This document shows positions 25,996 through 39,300 of a DNA stretch of 64,000 nucleotides, in pieces (position 1 is the stretch's first letter; each line of letters starts with the position of its first letter). This DNA is from Tetrahymena thermophila SB210 (Eukaryota > Ciliophora > Oligohymenophorea > Hymenostomatida > Tetrahymenidae). The notes beneath the pieces are model-generated. The model had not been told where the DNA came from, did not search any database, and was given only the letters and a program-made list of their open reading frames with translations. The stretch spans positions 186,001 through 250,000 of the forward strand of contig NW_002476563.1 of assembly GCF_000189635.1 (NCBI RefSeq), read 5' to 3'. A program made the translations under genes and the position numbers.

Positions 25996-26649
25996 ATGAA
26001 CGACAACGACTTTTAGTTTGAAAATAATATTGATGATTTCCAAACCCATATTCGTAAAGAATTATTTTTTTTAAGTTTCAAGCAAGAAGCAAATAGAAAA
26101 TCATTTTAATTCAAAGGAAAGACCAATTTAAATATTTAACTATAGGATTTTAGTGAGAAATAGCTGCGATTTGAATTATTTTAATTTGTTAAATTTATGA
26201 AATAAAATAATTTTTAATCAATTAAATAACATAAAAAGACATTAGAGTCGAATAAAGAAGAGGTAGAAAGTGTTTCACCACTGTAGAAGGTATTCCTCCT
26301 GAGTTTGATTATGAAAAGATTATGAAATACTGGAAAAAGGTAAATAAATATTGATAATTTAAAAACATTACATAAATGCACATAACAAACGAGTGGATTA
26401 ATCTAATGATAAAAAAAATAGATAAAAAACATATTTTGCAACTTTTAAAATTGCTTTTGATCACAAATTAGCAGAATTTAATTGAATTTATTTATAAAAA
26501 AGTGGTTGTCTTGTAACGCTACTATTGTTGAAGAAGATGAAGGAAAAAAAGTAATTAAGCTTAATGGTGACCACAGAAATTAAATCCAATAATTCTTGAG
26601 TGAAGAAGGTATTGCTGCTGTTGATAACATTACTATCCACGGTATCTGA
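25996..26649 (+). CDS. EIF1: Translation initiation factor eIF1 (SUI1 family)
   Basis: Three exons, 25996-26053, 26239-26339 and 26503-26649, joined in phases 1 and 0, give 101 residues ending in TGA. eIF1 binds the 40S subunit near the P site and enforces start-codon selection. The protein shows the full SUI1 fold signature: HIHIRVEQRRGRKCFTTVEG, PPEFDYEKIMKYWKK, WLSCNATIVEEDEGKKVI, LNGDHRNQIQQFL, and the terminal IAAVDNITIHGI. The length is close to the usual 105-115 residues, with a short acidic N-terminal tail (MNDNDFQFENNIDDFQ). The first splice is confirmed because it restores the family motif HIRV. It stands alone, with several kilobases of AT-rich DNA on both sides. Confidence 0.95.
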
Positions 26650-29600
26650 AGAGTGCTGCTTATGCTTTTTATTTTCCTAATACATTAAAAAATATTCTAT
26701 AGAGATTATATGAGTGAGTGAATGGATTAAAACACATAAACACAATTAGCATCTCAAACATATAAATTCAAATATAATTACTTGCTTGCTTGCTCTTAAT
26801 TCATCAACTCATATAAAAATCTTTTGTATTATGATATAATTTAAAAGTTAGCCAAAGTTTAATAATAAAAGCAATGAATTGTTAAATAGCAAATTTAAGA
26901 TAGAAATAACTATTTAAATGGAATCTTTCTATGTTTTCTAAATAAGTCTTAAGACAAAGGCGAATTAGCATTAATAACATATAAAATATTTAAGCCCATT
27001 ACTGATTTAAACTAAATGCTAATAAATAATAACTTCTATAGCCATTAATTAATATTATTACTAATAATTAAAATACACACAATTGTGAATTGAAATATTG
27101 TTATTCTGCATAATTTACTTTTTAGTATTTCATTTATTATTAAACTTTGTCTTTCTAATTTATTAATTCAAAATACTTCTAGTCATATCAATTATTCTAA
27201 TTCTTTTTCTTTAAAGAATTAAAAACTTAAATTTTACTAATATCTTATTCAAATAGACAGAAAATAACATAATTAACATTTTTGCATAAAATTTAATTTA
27301 AGTTTGAAAGGAGAAAAAAAAGTTTTTAATATTTCTTTTAATAAAAAAACTTAATTAGATTTTTTGCATTTTAAAATATAATTCATAAGATTAGCAAGTT
27401 AACATAAAAAATTTTGTTCAAAAACAAAATATAAATTAGAATATAAAAACATATGAATATTATTTATTACTCTTAATGTTAATTTTACAAGCTAATTAGA
27501 TTTTTAACTGGATTTATTATATTTATTTTTATAACTATCATTTGTAAAATTAAAAAATAAATATTAATTAATATGTTCTGTTAAAAAATTAAATATAAAT
27601 TAAAATATAATGGTTAATCAAAATCGTGGATATATTAATTTTAAAAATAAATTTAAATTAGATTTATTCTTTTTTAAAGTTATTATTCAAAAAATTAGTT
27701 TTTTATCATAATATATTTTATTCTTAATATAGGAATATAAATTAGAATAATGTTAATATGATGAAAAGGTTGATTAATATAAATTTTACAAATATATTAA
27801 AATAAGAATTTATTACATTTATTATATTTTTAAAAATATTATTCATAAATAAAATAAGCAAGTAGCAAGAATAATTTTTGCTTAAAAAGGAAATATAAAT
27901 TAGAATGTAAAATTAATTTTGCAAACACATTAAAACTAGATTTTTCATAATATTTTTATAATTAACATTCATAAAATTAAAAAATAAGTATTAATTAATA
28001 TGTTCTGTTAAAAAATTAAATATAAATTAAAATATAATGGTTAATCAAAATCGTGGATATATTTATTTTAAAAACAAATTTAAATTAGATTTATTCTTTT
28101 TTAAAGTTATTATTCAAAAAATTAGTTTTTTAGCATAATATTTTTTTCTTAATATAGAAATATAAATTAGAATAATATTAATATGATGAAAAGGTTGATT
28201 AATATAAATTTTACAAATAAATTAAAATAACATTTATTATATTTTTAAAAATATTATTCATAAATAAAATAAGCAAGTAGCATGAATAATTTTTGCTTAA
28301 AAAGGAAATATAAATTAGAATGTAAAATTAATTTTGCAAACACATTAAAACTAGATTTTTCATAATATTTTTATAATTAACATTCATAAAATTAAAAAAT
28401 AAGTATTTATTAATATGTTATGTTAAAAAATTAAATATAAATTAAAATAAAATGTCTGTTGATCAAAATATTTTATAACACTTAATATACATTTTATAAA
28501 CAAACTAAAATTAAATTTTTCATTAAATTTTATAATTATTATTTATAAAATTAACAAGTAAGAGATAGATACTTCAAAGGAAATTTATATTAGAATATGA
28601 AGATTGATGAAAATGATAAGTACTCTACTATATCTAAAAATTTTACAAACTAATTTAAATTAGATTTTTCTTTAGATTTTTGTTGTTTTTTAGATAAAAT
28701 AATATTCATAATATTAATATTTGAAAAAAATGAAAAAATTTTGTTAATAATTTAGAATATACGCACTCGCACTCTTGATAAAAACGATTAAGTATACTTA
28801 ACTTATCAATAAATATTACAAAGAAAATTTATATTTAGTTTCAAATCAATTAAAAACTAAGAAAGAAATTTCATAATTATTAGAAAAGATATCTAAAAAT
28901 TTTATCCATAGAAAATTAATAATTAATAACATTAAATTAAATAAAGAAGAAAAAAAACAATTAAATAATACCGTTAAAAAATAAAAACAGCTCTCTAGCT
29001 TGAAGATGAAGAAAAAGTTTGAATCATTATGGATTTAGTTTAGATTTCAAATAAATGGATAGAGAAAGTTAATTATTTTCTAAGTTTTTAAGGTAAAAAG
29101 TTTTTTAACTCGGCTTAAATGCTTATCTGGTGATACATTTGCCCGCATATGAAAATAATCATCATATATTTATTACTATATCTCGTATATCCATCTTTGA
29201 AATACTAAACTGCTATCATGGTTTAGATTTTATTTCTAATCTTTCAGTAAAGAGAAAACATTTTCAAAATTTCCTACTTAAAATAATATTGAAACAACTC
29301 TCTTTTCATATAAAATTATATATTAAAGGAATGACTTTATTCTTAACTATAAGCCTCTTAAATCTACTCAACAATTTTATTTAAAACAAACTGCTGCTAA
29401 ATCTACTTAAAATGAAAACTCTCTTTTTTAATACACAAATATTTTAACTTAAACTCTAAACAAAATAAAAAAATAGAACAACTCACTAAAAATAAAATAT
29501 ATATATAAATGAATAAAAATAAATTGAAAATTAAATAGATTTAAAATCTAACTAAATAACTAAAAATATTAATAAATACAAACATAAATCACATCAAAAT

Positions 29601-30809
29601 AAATAAACTATATAATAAACAAGATAAAAACTAAAAAATATATTTTTGTTTAATGAAAACCAATTATAAAGCAATACTTATCCAATTAAAAATTAACTGT
29701 TATTTTATGTTTGTTTTTTTTAAATGATAAATAAAATTAATTTATTTCTGATTATAAAAGAATTTTAAATAATAAAACATATTTTTAAACTATAATTTAT
29801 ATAAGATAACTAATTTAGTTTTGGATTTATATTTTAATGGGACTAATCTTGAAGTATTGCAATAATTCAATTATTTTTAATGTATATTTTTATTTCATAA
29901 AAAGTATATAAGTAACTTATTTGGGTTAAGATAATTAAAGAATTATAAATGAATACATTAACTCAAAGTAAATTCTTAGAATTGCTTATTTAAAATTATA
30001 GTAGTATTTTTAAGGAAATGAAATAATTTATAAATAAACTAGATTAATAAATTTATTCTTTTTTTGTAATTTTAATAATTAATCATTTATTTACGCTTGA
30101 ATAGAATATATCAAATAAATATTATGATTAAAATTTACTTTTTAACGAATTTTTTATAGCTGATATTATATGTTTTTGAAATATATAAATACTATTTTCT
30201 ATTTTAAGCTAAATTTAAAAAAATAATAAGAATCTTAAAATGTGTTAGATGTATTTTTAAACAAATGAAAGTGCTGAAAAAATAAACTAGATTAATAAAT
30301 TTAAAGTATATGTTAATGATTTACATAATTAATTGTTTATTTATGCTTGACAAAAATAAATAATCCAAGTTATAATTATGATATATAATTCATTTATTAA
30401 ATAACTTATATCTATAAAATAAAGTTATAATTAAAATGTTTTATAAAAATGATAAGCAAAAGAAAAATAACAATTAACCTATATTTTAATAAATGTAAAA
30501 TATTTACTTTCTACTCCAACTTCTAATAAAAATCATCTTTGAAAAATAAAAAATATAATTAAAAATATAATGCAATTAAATTAAAATACAAAGATAAATA
30601 AATAGCCTGCTAATTAAGAAAGAAAAAATATTTATAAGAATTGTTTTGAATGTTTTAATTATTTTGTTATTTATTTATTTTATTATTTTGATATGTTTGT
30701 TAAAAATTGATTGATATTTTTTAATTAATTAATAATGAATATATTGTCATTGCTATTATTATTTTGAAGAAATTCTAGTTTTTTACTATTTATATATCCT
30801 TACTTCTTA
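26650..30809. other. Gene-poor AT-rich region between eIF1 and the FAD oxidoreductase
   Basis: About 4.2 kb. It holds a three-copy tandem repeat at 27.45-28.46 kb (separate entry). The stretch 28990-29300 is slightly less AT-rich and has short open frames (29006-29152, 48 codons; 29130-29384), but neither resembles a known protein. The remainder is AT-rich and featureless. Confidence 0.5.
27450..28460. repeat. Tandem repeat, unit about 415-427 bp, about 2.5 copies
   Basis: The block ATGTT(C/A)TGTTAAAAAATTAA recurs at about 27573, 28000 and 28415. Between the first two copies the text is almost identical for more than 300 bases, including GGTTAATCAAAATCGTGGAT, GATGAAAAGGTTGATTAAT and GCTTAAAAAGGAAATATAAA. 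The third copy decays after about 60 bases. No frame stays meaningful across the copies, so it looks like non-coding satellite-type sequence. Confidence 0.85.
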
Positions 30810-32213
30810 TCAAGATTTGTGGATTTTTTCTTCATTTTTTTGGTTTTTCAATACATCATTTAATAAAGCAAATCTTCTGATTGTGACTAACTTCATGATA
30901 TCTTTTTGGTCTGAATCTAACTTTTTATAACCTAATAAACCTGGTACTAAGGTTGCGCAATAAGTTAGAGAGGATTAGCCTTAAGCATTGCATCCAACAA
31001 CATAACAAATTTTACTGGAAGGTGAAACAGTACCAACTAATGGAGCTTTATCAGGTGTTTCTGAGTAGACACCATACTTTGTTTCATATTTCATCTCTGA
31101 ATTTTTCATATAAGGGAATTTTTGAATAATCCATTTAGCTAAAATTCCGCATCTTTCATCTTCTCTTGGAGGCTTAAAAGCGGAAAAATGATCTTGTCCA
31201 CTCAATCTGATATGTCCTTAGGTCAAGCACCAGTCATGAGTGAATCCCCAAGTAAAATAGTTCATAGAATTAGGATGTTCTAAGCGATGATGTTGGGGAT
31301 TTATATTTTCAGGTTCTTTCATCGAAACGAGATAAGAAAAACAAGGAGTAAAAATACCACATAATGTGGTTGAATTAGTAAATAAGCCTCCTGTGCAAAG
31401 GACTACATATTTGCTTTTTATTGTGCAACCATTTTATAGAGTTGTCAAGGCGTATTCAGAGTTAATAGTTTGTACGTTAGTTACTTATGAGCAGTTTTCA
31501 AATAACTTAGTTGTCTTGTCTTATTCTAAAACGTAATTGACTAAATTAGCTGAATATTATTAGGAGTTAATTATTGCGTCATGAGGATAATACAGCCCAA
31601 TAGTAAATTTACTCTCCTTACCTAATTACTTTTCAACTTAATCTCTTCCCCACAATTAAATATCAACGAATCCAAGTTTCTTTAATGTTTCAAACTCTTC
31701 TTTGATATCCTCTTCATCTTTTTCTACACCTACTTGAAGAGACCCCTTTTCAAGTAGATTTTCTTCTAATTCCTCACTTTTAAATACAAGTCTTGCAAGT
31801 TATTTTTAGATTTGCAAACCTTCGTAGCACAGCTTTAAATAACGGCGTGCTCCTTGTTCACCATGATGAGACATAAAGTACTCAGAAGTGCATGGATAGA
31901 TATTTACCATCATTTTAATTCTAGAAGCTGGTTTATCTAGTACAGCTGTTCCACTTTTTCTGGCATGTTAGAATTCTCTGCCTTAGTAGATATCATCTTC
32001 TCTTATAAATGCATGGTCTTCAGATACTTTGCCTTAACTACTTCCTTATCCACATTAACCTGCATCAAGAATTACCATACCCTTAACACCAGCCTTGTGG
32101 AGCTAGTAAAGAGTACTGGCACCAGAAACGCCTGCTCCGACTATCAAAACTTCACATTCTGAAGGATAATTAGTGTTGCTTGCTTCCTCTCTATTAATAT
32201 TACTTTCTTGCAT
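30810..32213 (-). CDS. FAD-dependent oxidoreductase, DAO (D-amino-acid/sarcosine oxidase-like) family
   Basis: Intronless gene of 467 residues, ATG at 32211-32213 and TGA at 30810-30812. A Rossmann FAD-binding motif lies near residues 20-45 (CEVLIVGAGVSGASTLYQLH), followed by the second-strand acidic motif VILDAGQ. The middle carries a LYYPHDAIINSQQYSANLVNYV segment typical of the substrate-domain hinge in DAO proteins, then VVLCTGG. The C-terminal FAD-closing block reads YVVGCNAQGQSSLTYCATLV. This family oxidises amines or amino acids with release of hydrogen peroxide or electron transfer to a partner; the exact substrate cannot be read from the sequence. No targeting signal is evident, and the C-terminus (EEKIHKS) is not a clear peroxisomal signal. 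A 4 kb upstream region separates it from the channel gene. Confidence 0.85.
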
Positions 32214-35200
32214 TACTCCTTTTAAATTTATAAGTACACTTTTTAAAATTTTTTGATTAATATTTGAAAAAAGATTTATCTATTTATCTGTGTAAAACCC
32301 ATAGGTTTATTACTATTTATAGGCGGATTAAGTATGAAGTTAAGCATTATATAAATTTTACTAAATAGATTAAATATCAAATAATTAATTAGAGAAAAAG
32401 GAGTTTTAAGACTTTTTTACAAAATTAAAAAATTTTTAAATGTCAAATATTAAAAATAAACATTTTATTTTCAATTTTAACTTAACTTTATAAGATGGAA
32501 CTTTTAAAACCTAGCATCAGACATATTTTATTTAATCATTTTTACTGTTGTTTCATTCAGACTTATAAAAAGAAATGGCACAAATACGTTTTAATTGTTG
32601 TATCTTAAAATAATGATGTAAAAATTTACTTACATATCTTACATTTGTTTTATTGGATTATTTTCTTATGTAATTTAAGTAATTTCATGTAAATTAAAAT
32701 AAAAAGATATTTTTTACCAAAAAAAACAAAATAATATTTATTTTTAAAATGATTTTTAGTATTTTTCTAAGATATAAACAAAATCCATCAATTTTGATTT
32801 TAATTTTGTAATGTTCTCCATGTTAAACTTTGAAATGAAGTAATAAAATTTAATTATTTTCAGATTTTTAAAATAAATGTAAGTTATGTATAGTTAAGTA
32901 TTTTTTACCAAGTATCTTTAAGGGCAAATAATTAATTTATCTATTACTTCTTTAAGATGTAAATTAAAGAAAAATTAATTAGATGCGTTCAAACATTAAT
33001 AAATTTAAATATTGTTATTATTTAGTGCACTATTTTTTTATAAATCTAATCATTTATTTTTTTTGTAATATAATGACGCAATTATACAAGCTATCTATCT
33101 ATCGTATGTTAAATTTCTAATAATTCTTTCAAAACTCATCATTAAAATCACTAAATTTCTTTTTGTTAAATTAATATAATTACTTTGAAAATTGGTATGA
33201 TATTAAATTATTTACAATAATTTCAATTTTTTTAGAATGAAAGGAAAATAATAATTAAAAGAGTTAGACTTTGAGATAATTATATGCTCAATAAATAAAT
33301 AGAAATAGTTAAACAAAATCAGCTTTAAAATTCATAAAATTACATTCAAATTTTTGCCTATTTTAAAATATTTCAAATAATAAGCTTTAAAAAATTAGAA
33401 GATAAAATAAATTAATTTTATAAAATATTTAAATTAGAATAAATATTATTCATAAATAAAAGCTTATAATTTATCCAATTTAATTAATTTTAATCTTTGG
33501 AATCTTAGAGTTTTATATTAAATATAAGCCTGTGTTTTGTATAATACGTGTGTGATAATACTTGAGAATTTGCACTCTGTTTTAATTCCTTTACATTAGT
33601 CAATTATTGTAATTTAAAACCTAAAAAGATCTTAAACATAAAAATAAATTTAATATCAAGCTTTTAATTTTACTTAGTTTATAAATAATTTGTTTCTTTT
33701 TAATTAGAGTTATAAAATTATTTTATTAATGAAGTAAATTAATTTGTTATAATATCTCAGATTTCCCATCTAAAAATATCCAATTAGACAATTTAATATT
33801 TATTTATTTATGCAAATCTATTTAAACTTTAACGGATATTTTTTTTGTTTATTAAGAAATTTCATAAAAATTATTACTTCTTATAAGAAAGATTTTTAAT
33901 AAAAAATACTAATAAAAAATAAATCTTTAATAACAAAAGACAATTTATCTCAATAAAGTTAATTAAATATTCCGCATTAATTTTTTTGTTTTAAAGTTAA
34001 TAATAATTCAAAGAAGAAAAAAAAAATAGAATCATTAAATAGCTAACAAAAAGCTTAAGCATTTGTAAAATTTCTAAAACGAAAGTGAAATGTAACAGTT
34101 AAAATGATATAGTTTTTAATCCAAAATTATTTTAAGCCAGGAAAACACACACACACACACAAACACATTCTTAATCCCTTACACATCAACATTGATTGTT
34201 ACATATTTCCTTTAGAGATTATTAGCGAAAAAATAAATACATAATCAAATACATTTTTTTCAAAATATTAACAAAGATTCCTTTATAAATTGCTATCACC
34301 GCTTTCTTTTATTCATATAAAATTTAATACTATTATAAAATCTAGCTTTGGGGCTGTATTTTCTTTTTTAACTTATTTTACTTAAATAAACAATAAATCT
34401 TCTTCCTCTTTCAAAATTACTTGCTTAAAAAATTAATATGCATCGCAAATCTTATAAAAAAAGTAAAATGATTTATATTCATCTAAAAACAAATACAAAA
34501 ATAAAACAATTTAACAAAATAAAATAAAAAAATAAAAACAAATTGATAAAGTAAAGTAAATAACATTCATTCAATAAGATCAATAAATACATTCTCATAA
34601 TAAATTAATCAAATAATAAAAAATTTAGAAATTCAATATAATTGAAGAAATTCATGATCATGATACAAAACAAAATATAAAGCAAACTTCTTTACTACTT
34701 AATTAAAATTATTTTATAAATTTTACATCTAATTACAAATTTTTATCTGTCTGATTTATATTTTTTTAAACGTTTTTATTCTTAAACAAGTTAAGGAACA
34801 ATAATTTCTTTTTATGTAGATGCTTAACTAATTTTTTAATAGAAAAAGACTAAAAATTTATATTCTACACATAAAGATAAATAAATATCTTTAAATTAAA
34901 TAAAAATTCTTGTTAAATTATAAATATTTCATATCTAATTTATTTCATTTAAGATTCCATTATTCAAAGTATTTTCTGATAACATTTTTTAAAGAAATAT
35001 GAAAAACTATAATTATTTATTTAAAGATGTATCTTAAATCTAAATGTATTTGCTAAATGATATTATAATTAATAAAAAATTGCATTACTTAAAATTCAGT
35101 AGAGGTAAATTAAAACTACTTACTGTTGGCGATTGTGATAGAAAATGAAAAAACAAAAAAAAAATCAATTTACTTAAATAAATTTCAAAACTTTTACTAT

Positions 35201-36303
35201 ATATAAAAATAAAATGATAAAAAGTAAATCAGAGAAAGAAAAAGACATAAAGAAGAAGGATTCTTTATGTAACTGTTTTTAAGTGGGAAGGTAAAAAACC
35301 AAAATATCTGATAAACAGAAAATAATTTAAACTAAGAGGATATTTTAACATTAAAAATAATTTCTTGCAAGAACCATAAAAATAAAATTTAGTCCAAAAT
35401 AAATAAACAAAGAAAAATTAAAGAAAATATAAATAAAATTTAGATAGAAGATTTAGTAAAAAAATAAATTATTTGAAATGCATGGAAGTGAAGAAGAACA
35501 TTAAAAGATATCTTCTAAAAATAAATAAAAAATTATTTAAATATAAACAAAATGATATTAATGAAATAAAAATATAAAATAAAATAAAAAGATGGATTTT
35601 AGAGAAAAAAAAATATAGAAAATAATAAAATAACATAGAGATATTTATAGACAGACAACACATCAATACATTTCAAAAAGATAGGGGGTCATTCAAATAA
35701 TGAATAAGAAGATTAAGAAAAGAATTTATTTATATTTAAAAAGTAAAATAAATTAAATAATTATAATTAGTTATTATAGTGTACGGTATTTAAAATAATA
35801 TGTATGTAAATACTAAAAATAAAAATATCATTAATATAAAATCTAATAAATCTTTGAAATAATATTTTAACAATAATTTATTTAGTATTTATTTGATTAT
35901 ATTAAATATTAAGAATCTATGCTATTTAAAAAAATGAAATTAAAGGAAGTTAACTATTTTTAAAATTTTAATAAAAATGATAAAAATAATATTGATTTAA
36001 CAGGTTGAATAAACTAAATAACTAATATTGATTTTACATAATTTATGATTCATGAATTTTAAAAAAATAAATAACGAAAAATATGAAAATAAAATGAATT
36101 TTAATATAATTAAGAATTATTTATTTATTTAAATAAGTTAAATACATAAAAACTTTATAAAACTTAGCTAATAATTTATTAGTTAAATAAAGAAAAAATT
36201 TTTATTAAGCAGGTGAAAAAAAGAGCTATACACTATATTTTATTTAGCTTAAATACCTATTTTGACTTAATTAAAAAACAAGATCTGATAAAACTATTTA
36301 TCA
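32214..36303. other. Divergent intergenic region, 4.1 kb
   Basis: Lies between the minus-strand FAD oxidoreductase and the plus-strand channel gene. It is AT-rich throughout, with long A and T runs. The only distinct element is a short AC microsatellite (separate entry). A standard-code minus ORF at 35469-35666 is low-complexity and unconvincing. Confidence 0.5.
34145..34160. repeat. (AC)8 microsatellite
   Basis: Eight AC units followed by a slightly broken extension (AAACACATT). It is the only clear dinucleotide repeat in this intergenic region. Confidence 0.9.
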
Positions 36304-39300
36304 ATGGAAGATATTAATAGAATTACAATTTATTAATCTTCTCAAAACTAGACATCTTTTCAAACAAATCAGCTTTTAAAGTAAGGAGGCTAAAGAGATG
36401 AATAAGAATAAAACGAACTCAGACTTAAAATGTAAACAATGCATGACAAATTAAAGGGTTAAACTAAAATTGGGAGATCACTCAATGGAGATCATGGAAA
36501 TGATCCTCCTTCTTTTAAAAGTATAGAAGATTTTGAATTTATAAATTAGCTTGGTTAAAGTGAACATTAACCTAAAAATAGATTTTAGCTTGGCAAATAA
36601 TCTATAAATGCTAAAGAAATGAATTCTAATTCTGATTTTGATGATATTAGCATTTAAAAGGGAATATTCTAGTAGAAGTAGGAAGATGATGAAAAATAAT
36701 AACTAGGTCAAGATTTAAAATTAGCTTTTAGTGAGGATTCGCCATAAAATATGCTTTCCTATGATTTTAATCGAAATGATCTTGTTGTTTCTCCATAAAG
36801 CGAAAAATTACAATAATCTCTTAACAAATATAATGAATCTTCTGAAGATTCTAGTAAATACAAGACCCATTAAAATATTGAAATGAATAATTTTAGTATG
36901 TTGAGTGGAAAAAATCTAATGAGATAAGATAATGGTAATGAGTAAAAGAAAAAATTTAATTTCTAACAAGAAATTAATTCTCTGTTCTTTAAAAATATAA
37001 AATCAAAATCAAAAAGCAAACAAGGTGTGTTGAATAAACTTATTTGTTGCATAAAACCTAAAAAAAAGTTTAAAAACTACAAAAGGAGTTTAACATTTTT
37101 TGAAAATCTTTAGTTAAACTAAACATAAAAATAGAATAGAATTTAATTTAAAATATTTAAATTTGCTTCAGCAATTAAGCAAAGGCACTTAAAGAAAAGT
37201 CTAAATGATGTAGACACTGGTAATTTATAGCTAATTAGTGATTTAAGTTACTATTAACAAAATTATAATTAAGTATCATTTAAGGCTTATAAAAATTCTT
37301 TTCTAAGGGCTTTTATTATAAAATATCAACAGATTAAATCATTAATAATTGATAGTTTTAAAGAAGAAGTTATTCCTATCAAAATTTTTATGCCAACAAG
37401 CTCAGCAATTGTTTTATGGGATTTGCTTTAGATTACAATGACATATTTATTTTTGTTCCTTTACTCGATTGAAGTGTTTTTTGCTTAAAATGAGACAACA
37501 AACTTGTTTATGGTTACCTTTTTTGAAATAATATTATCAATAACTTTAATTGATATTTTAAAAAAATTTAATACTTCATACTTTGAGAAAGATTAAATTA
37601 TTTAAATAAGGTCAAAGATTATATTTAAATATATTACCTCAAGTATCTTTATAACCGATGTAATAAGTCTTTCCACCATCCTTTTTAAGTTAAAATATAG
37701 AAATAAAGAAATTTCATATAATCCAAACAATAGCCTCTATTTGTATCTAGAAAATTTTTTAATCTTTTTACTCCTTAACAGGGCTTTAAAATAGAAAAAA
37801 TTATTGCAAAGCATTATTACATTAGAACAAAGTCAAAAGCATTTATTTTGGCTTTTTTCGTAAGTCTTAAATGTAGTCACAGTTACTCACATAGGTAAAT
37901 AACTAAAATTTTAGCAGTAATTATATTATTTTATTAAATTTTTCATTATTTGTAAAAAGTAAGTATAGCATTCTACATGTTAGGAATCTATGAAGATTCA
38001 AACAACTTTTAAGTCTCTTGGTTATAAAAATATGGAATTACGAATTTAGAATATTATGATAGATATATTTATTCTATTTACTGGGCAGTAACAACAATGA
38101 CAACAGGTAATTAATTCATTAATTTCATACAAAAATATTTTATAAATAATTAAAATTGTTTATTTAAAAACGATATCAAAATATTCTTTAAATAATCCAA
38201 ATCTTAAATAATTTTTCCATAAGTCTTAAAAATAAATTTTAAACATATTTACTTTTTCATAAACTTTTTAAACGTAATTTAAATGATGAAAAAGTCTCTA
38301 AATTATTAAAAAAACAACAAAAAATTTTAACTAATTAATTAATTGATCATTAGTATTTGAAGTGTTATCTATTAATTAAAAAGTTGGTTATGGTGATATT
38401 ACAGCAACAAACTCTTCAGAAGCATTGTTTATTTCTATAGCCCTGATTGTTTTCAGCTGTGTATATGCTTATTCTATAAATAATATTGGTTTTATCCTTT
38501 AAGAAATAGAAAGATCATCAAAAAAGTTGAATGAGAATATTTCTATTATATAAAGGTATATATTTAAATAAAACCAAATAAAATTATATTAAATAATTAT
38601 TTTTTTTTTTAATTAATCATTTTAATTAAAACTTGTTTAATTTTAATTATTTTAAATTAAGATATAAAAATAAACAGATGACGAATTAACTATTTTTTTC
38701 ATAAGTTTATTATTATTGTTGAATTTAAAAAAAATGAATAAATTTTTAAAATCTTTTGAATGTTTAAAAAAATCTTTAATTTGTTTTAATAAAAATTGTA
38801 AAAATTAATTAATGTGTTTAAATAGATATTTAAATAGAAAGAATGTGGATATTTAGCTGAAAACTAGAGTAAGATTCTATCTCAGTTTTTTAGAATAAGA
38901 ATCAAAAAATAGAGATAAGTAGGCTGAGGATAAGATTATAGGTACATTATCTAACTAGCTTAGAGAAGAAATCACCTAATAGATAAATTCAAAAATTCTG
39001 CAAGATTAAAATATTTTTAAAAATAATTTTTCCCATAAAATTAATAAGAGTATCGTTTTTATTATGGAAGAAGTGCTAGTTACTCCAAATGAAATAATAT
39101 TTCAAGAAAACGATACGAATGATTAATCAATTTATTTTATCTAAAACGGAATAGTTGAAATATACTCAGATTGCTATAGATAAGACAAAGAAACTTCTTG
39201 TAAAGTATATTAGACAATTACATAAAACTAGTTTTTTGGTGAAATTTCCTTCTTTTCTGGTTTAGCAAGAAGTGCTTCTGCAAGAAGTGTGAATCTCACT

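Noticed and set aside
29130-29384. 84-codon plus ORF as a gene
   Set aside because: With TGA as the only stop it simply stays open into AT-rich DNA; no motif or plausible end.
35469-35666. Minus ORF rich in Phe, Leu and Ile
   Set aside because: Low complexity and typical of random A-rich sequence read on the other strand.
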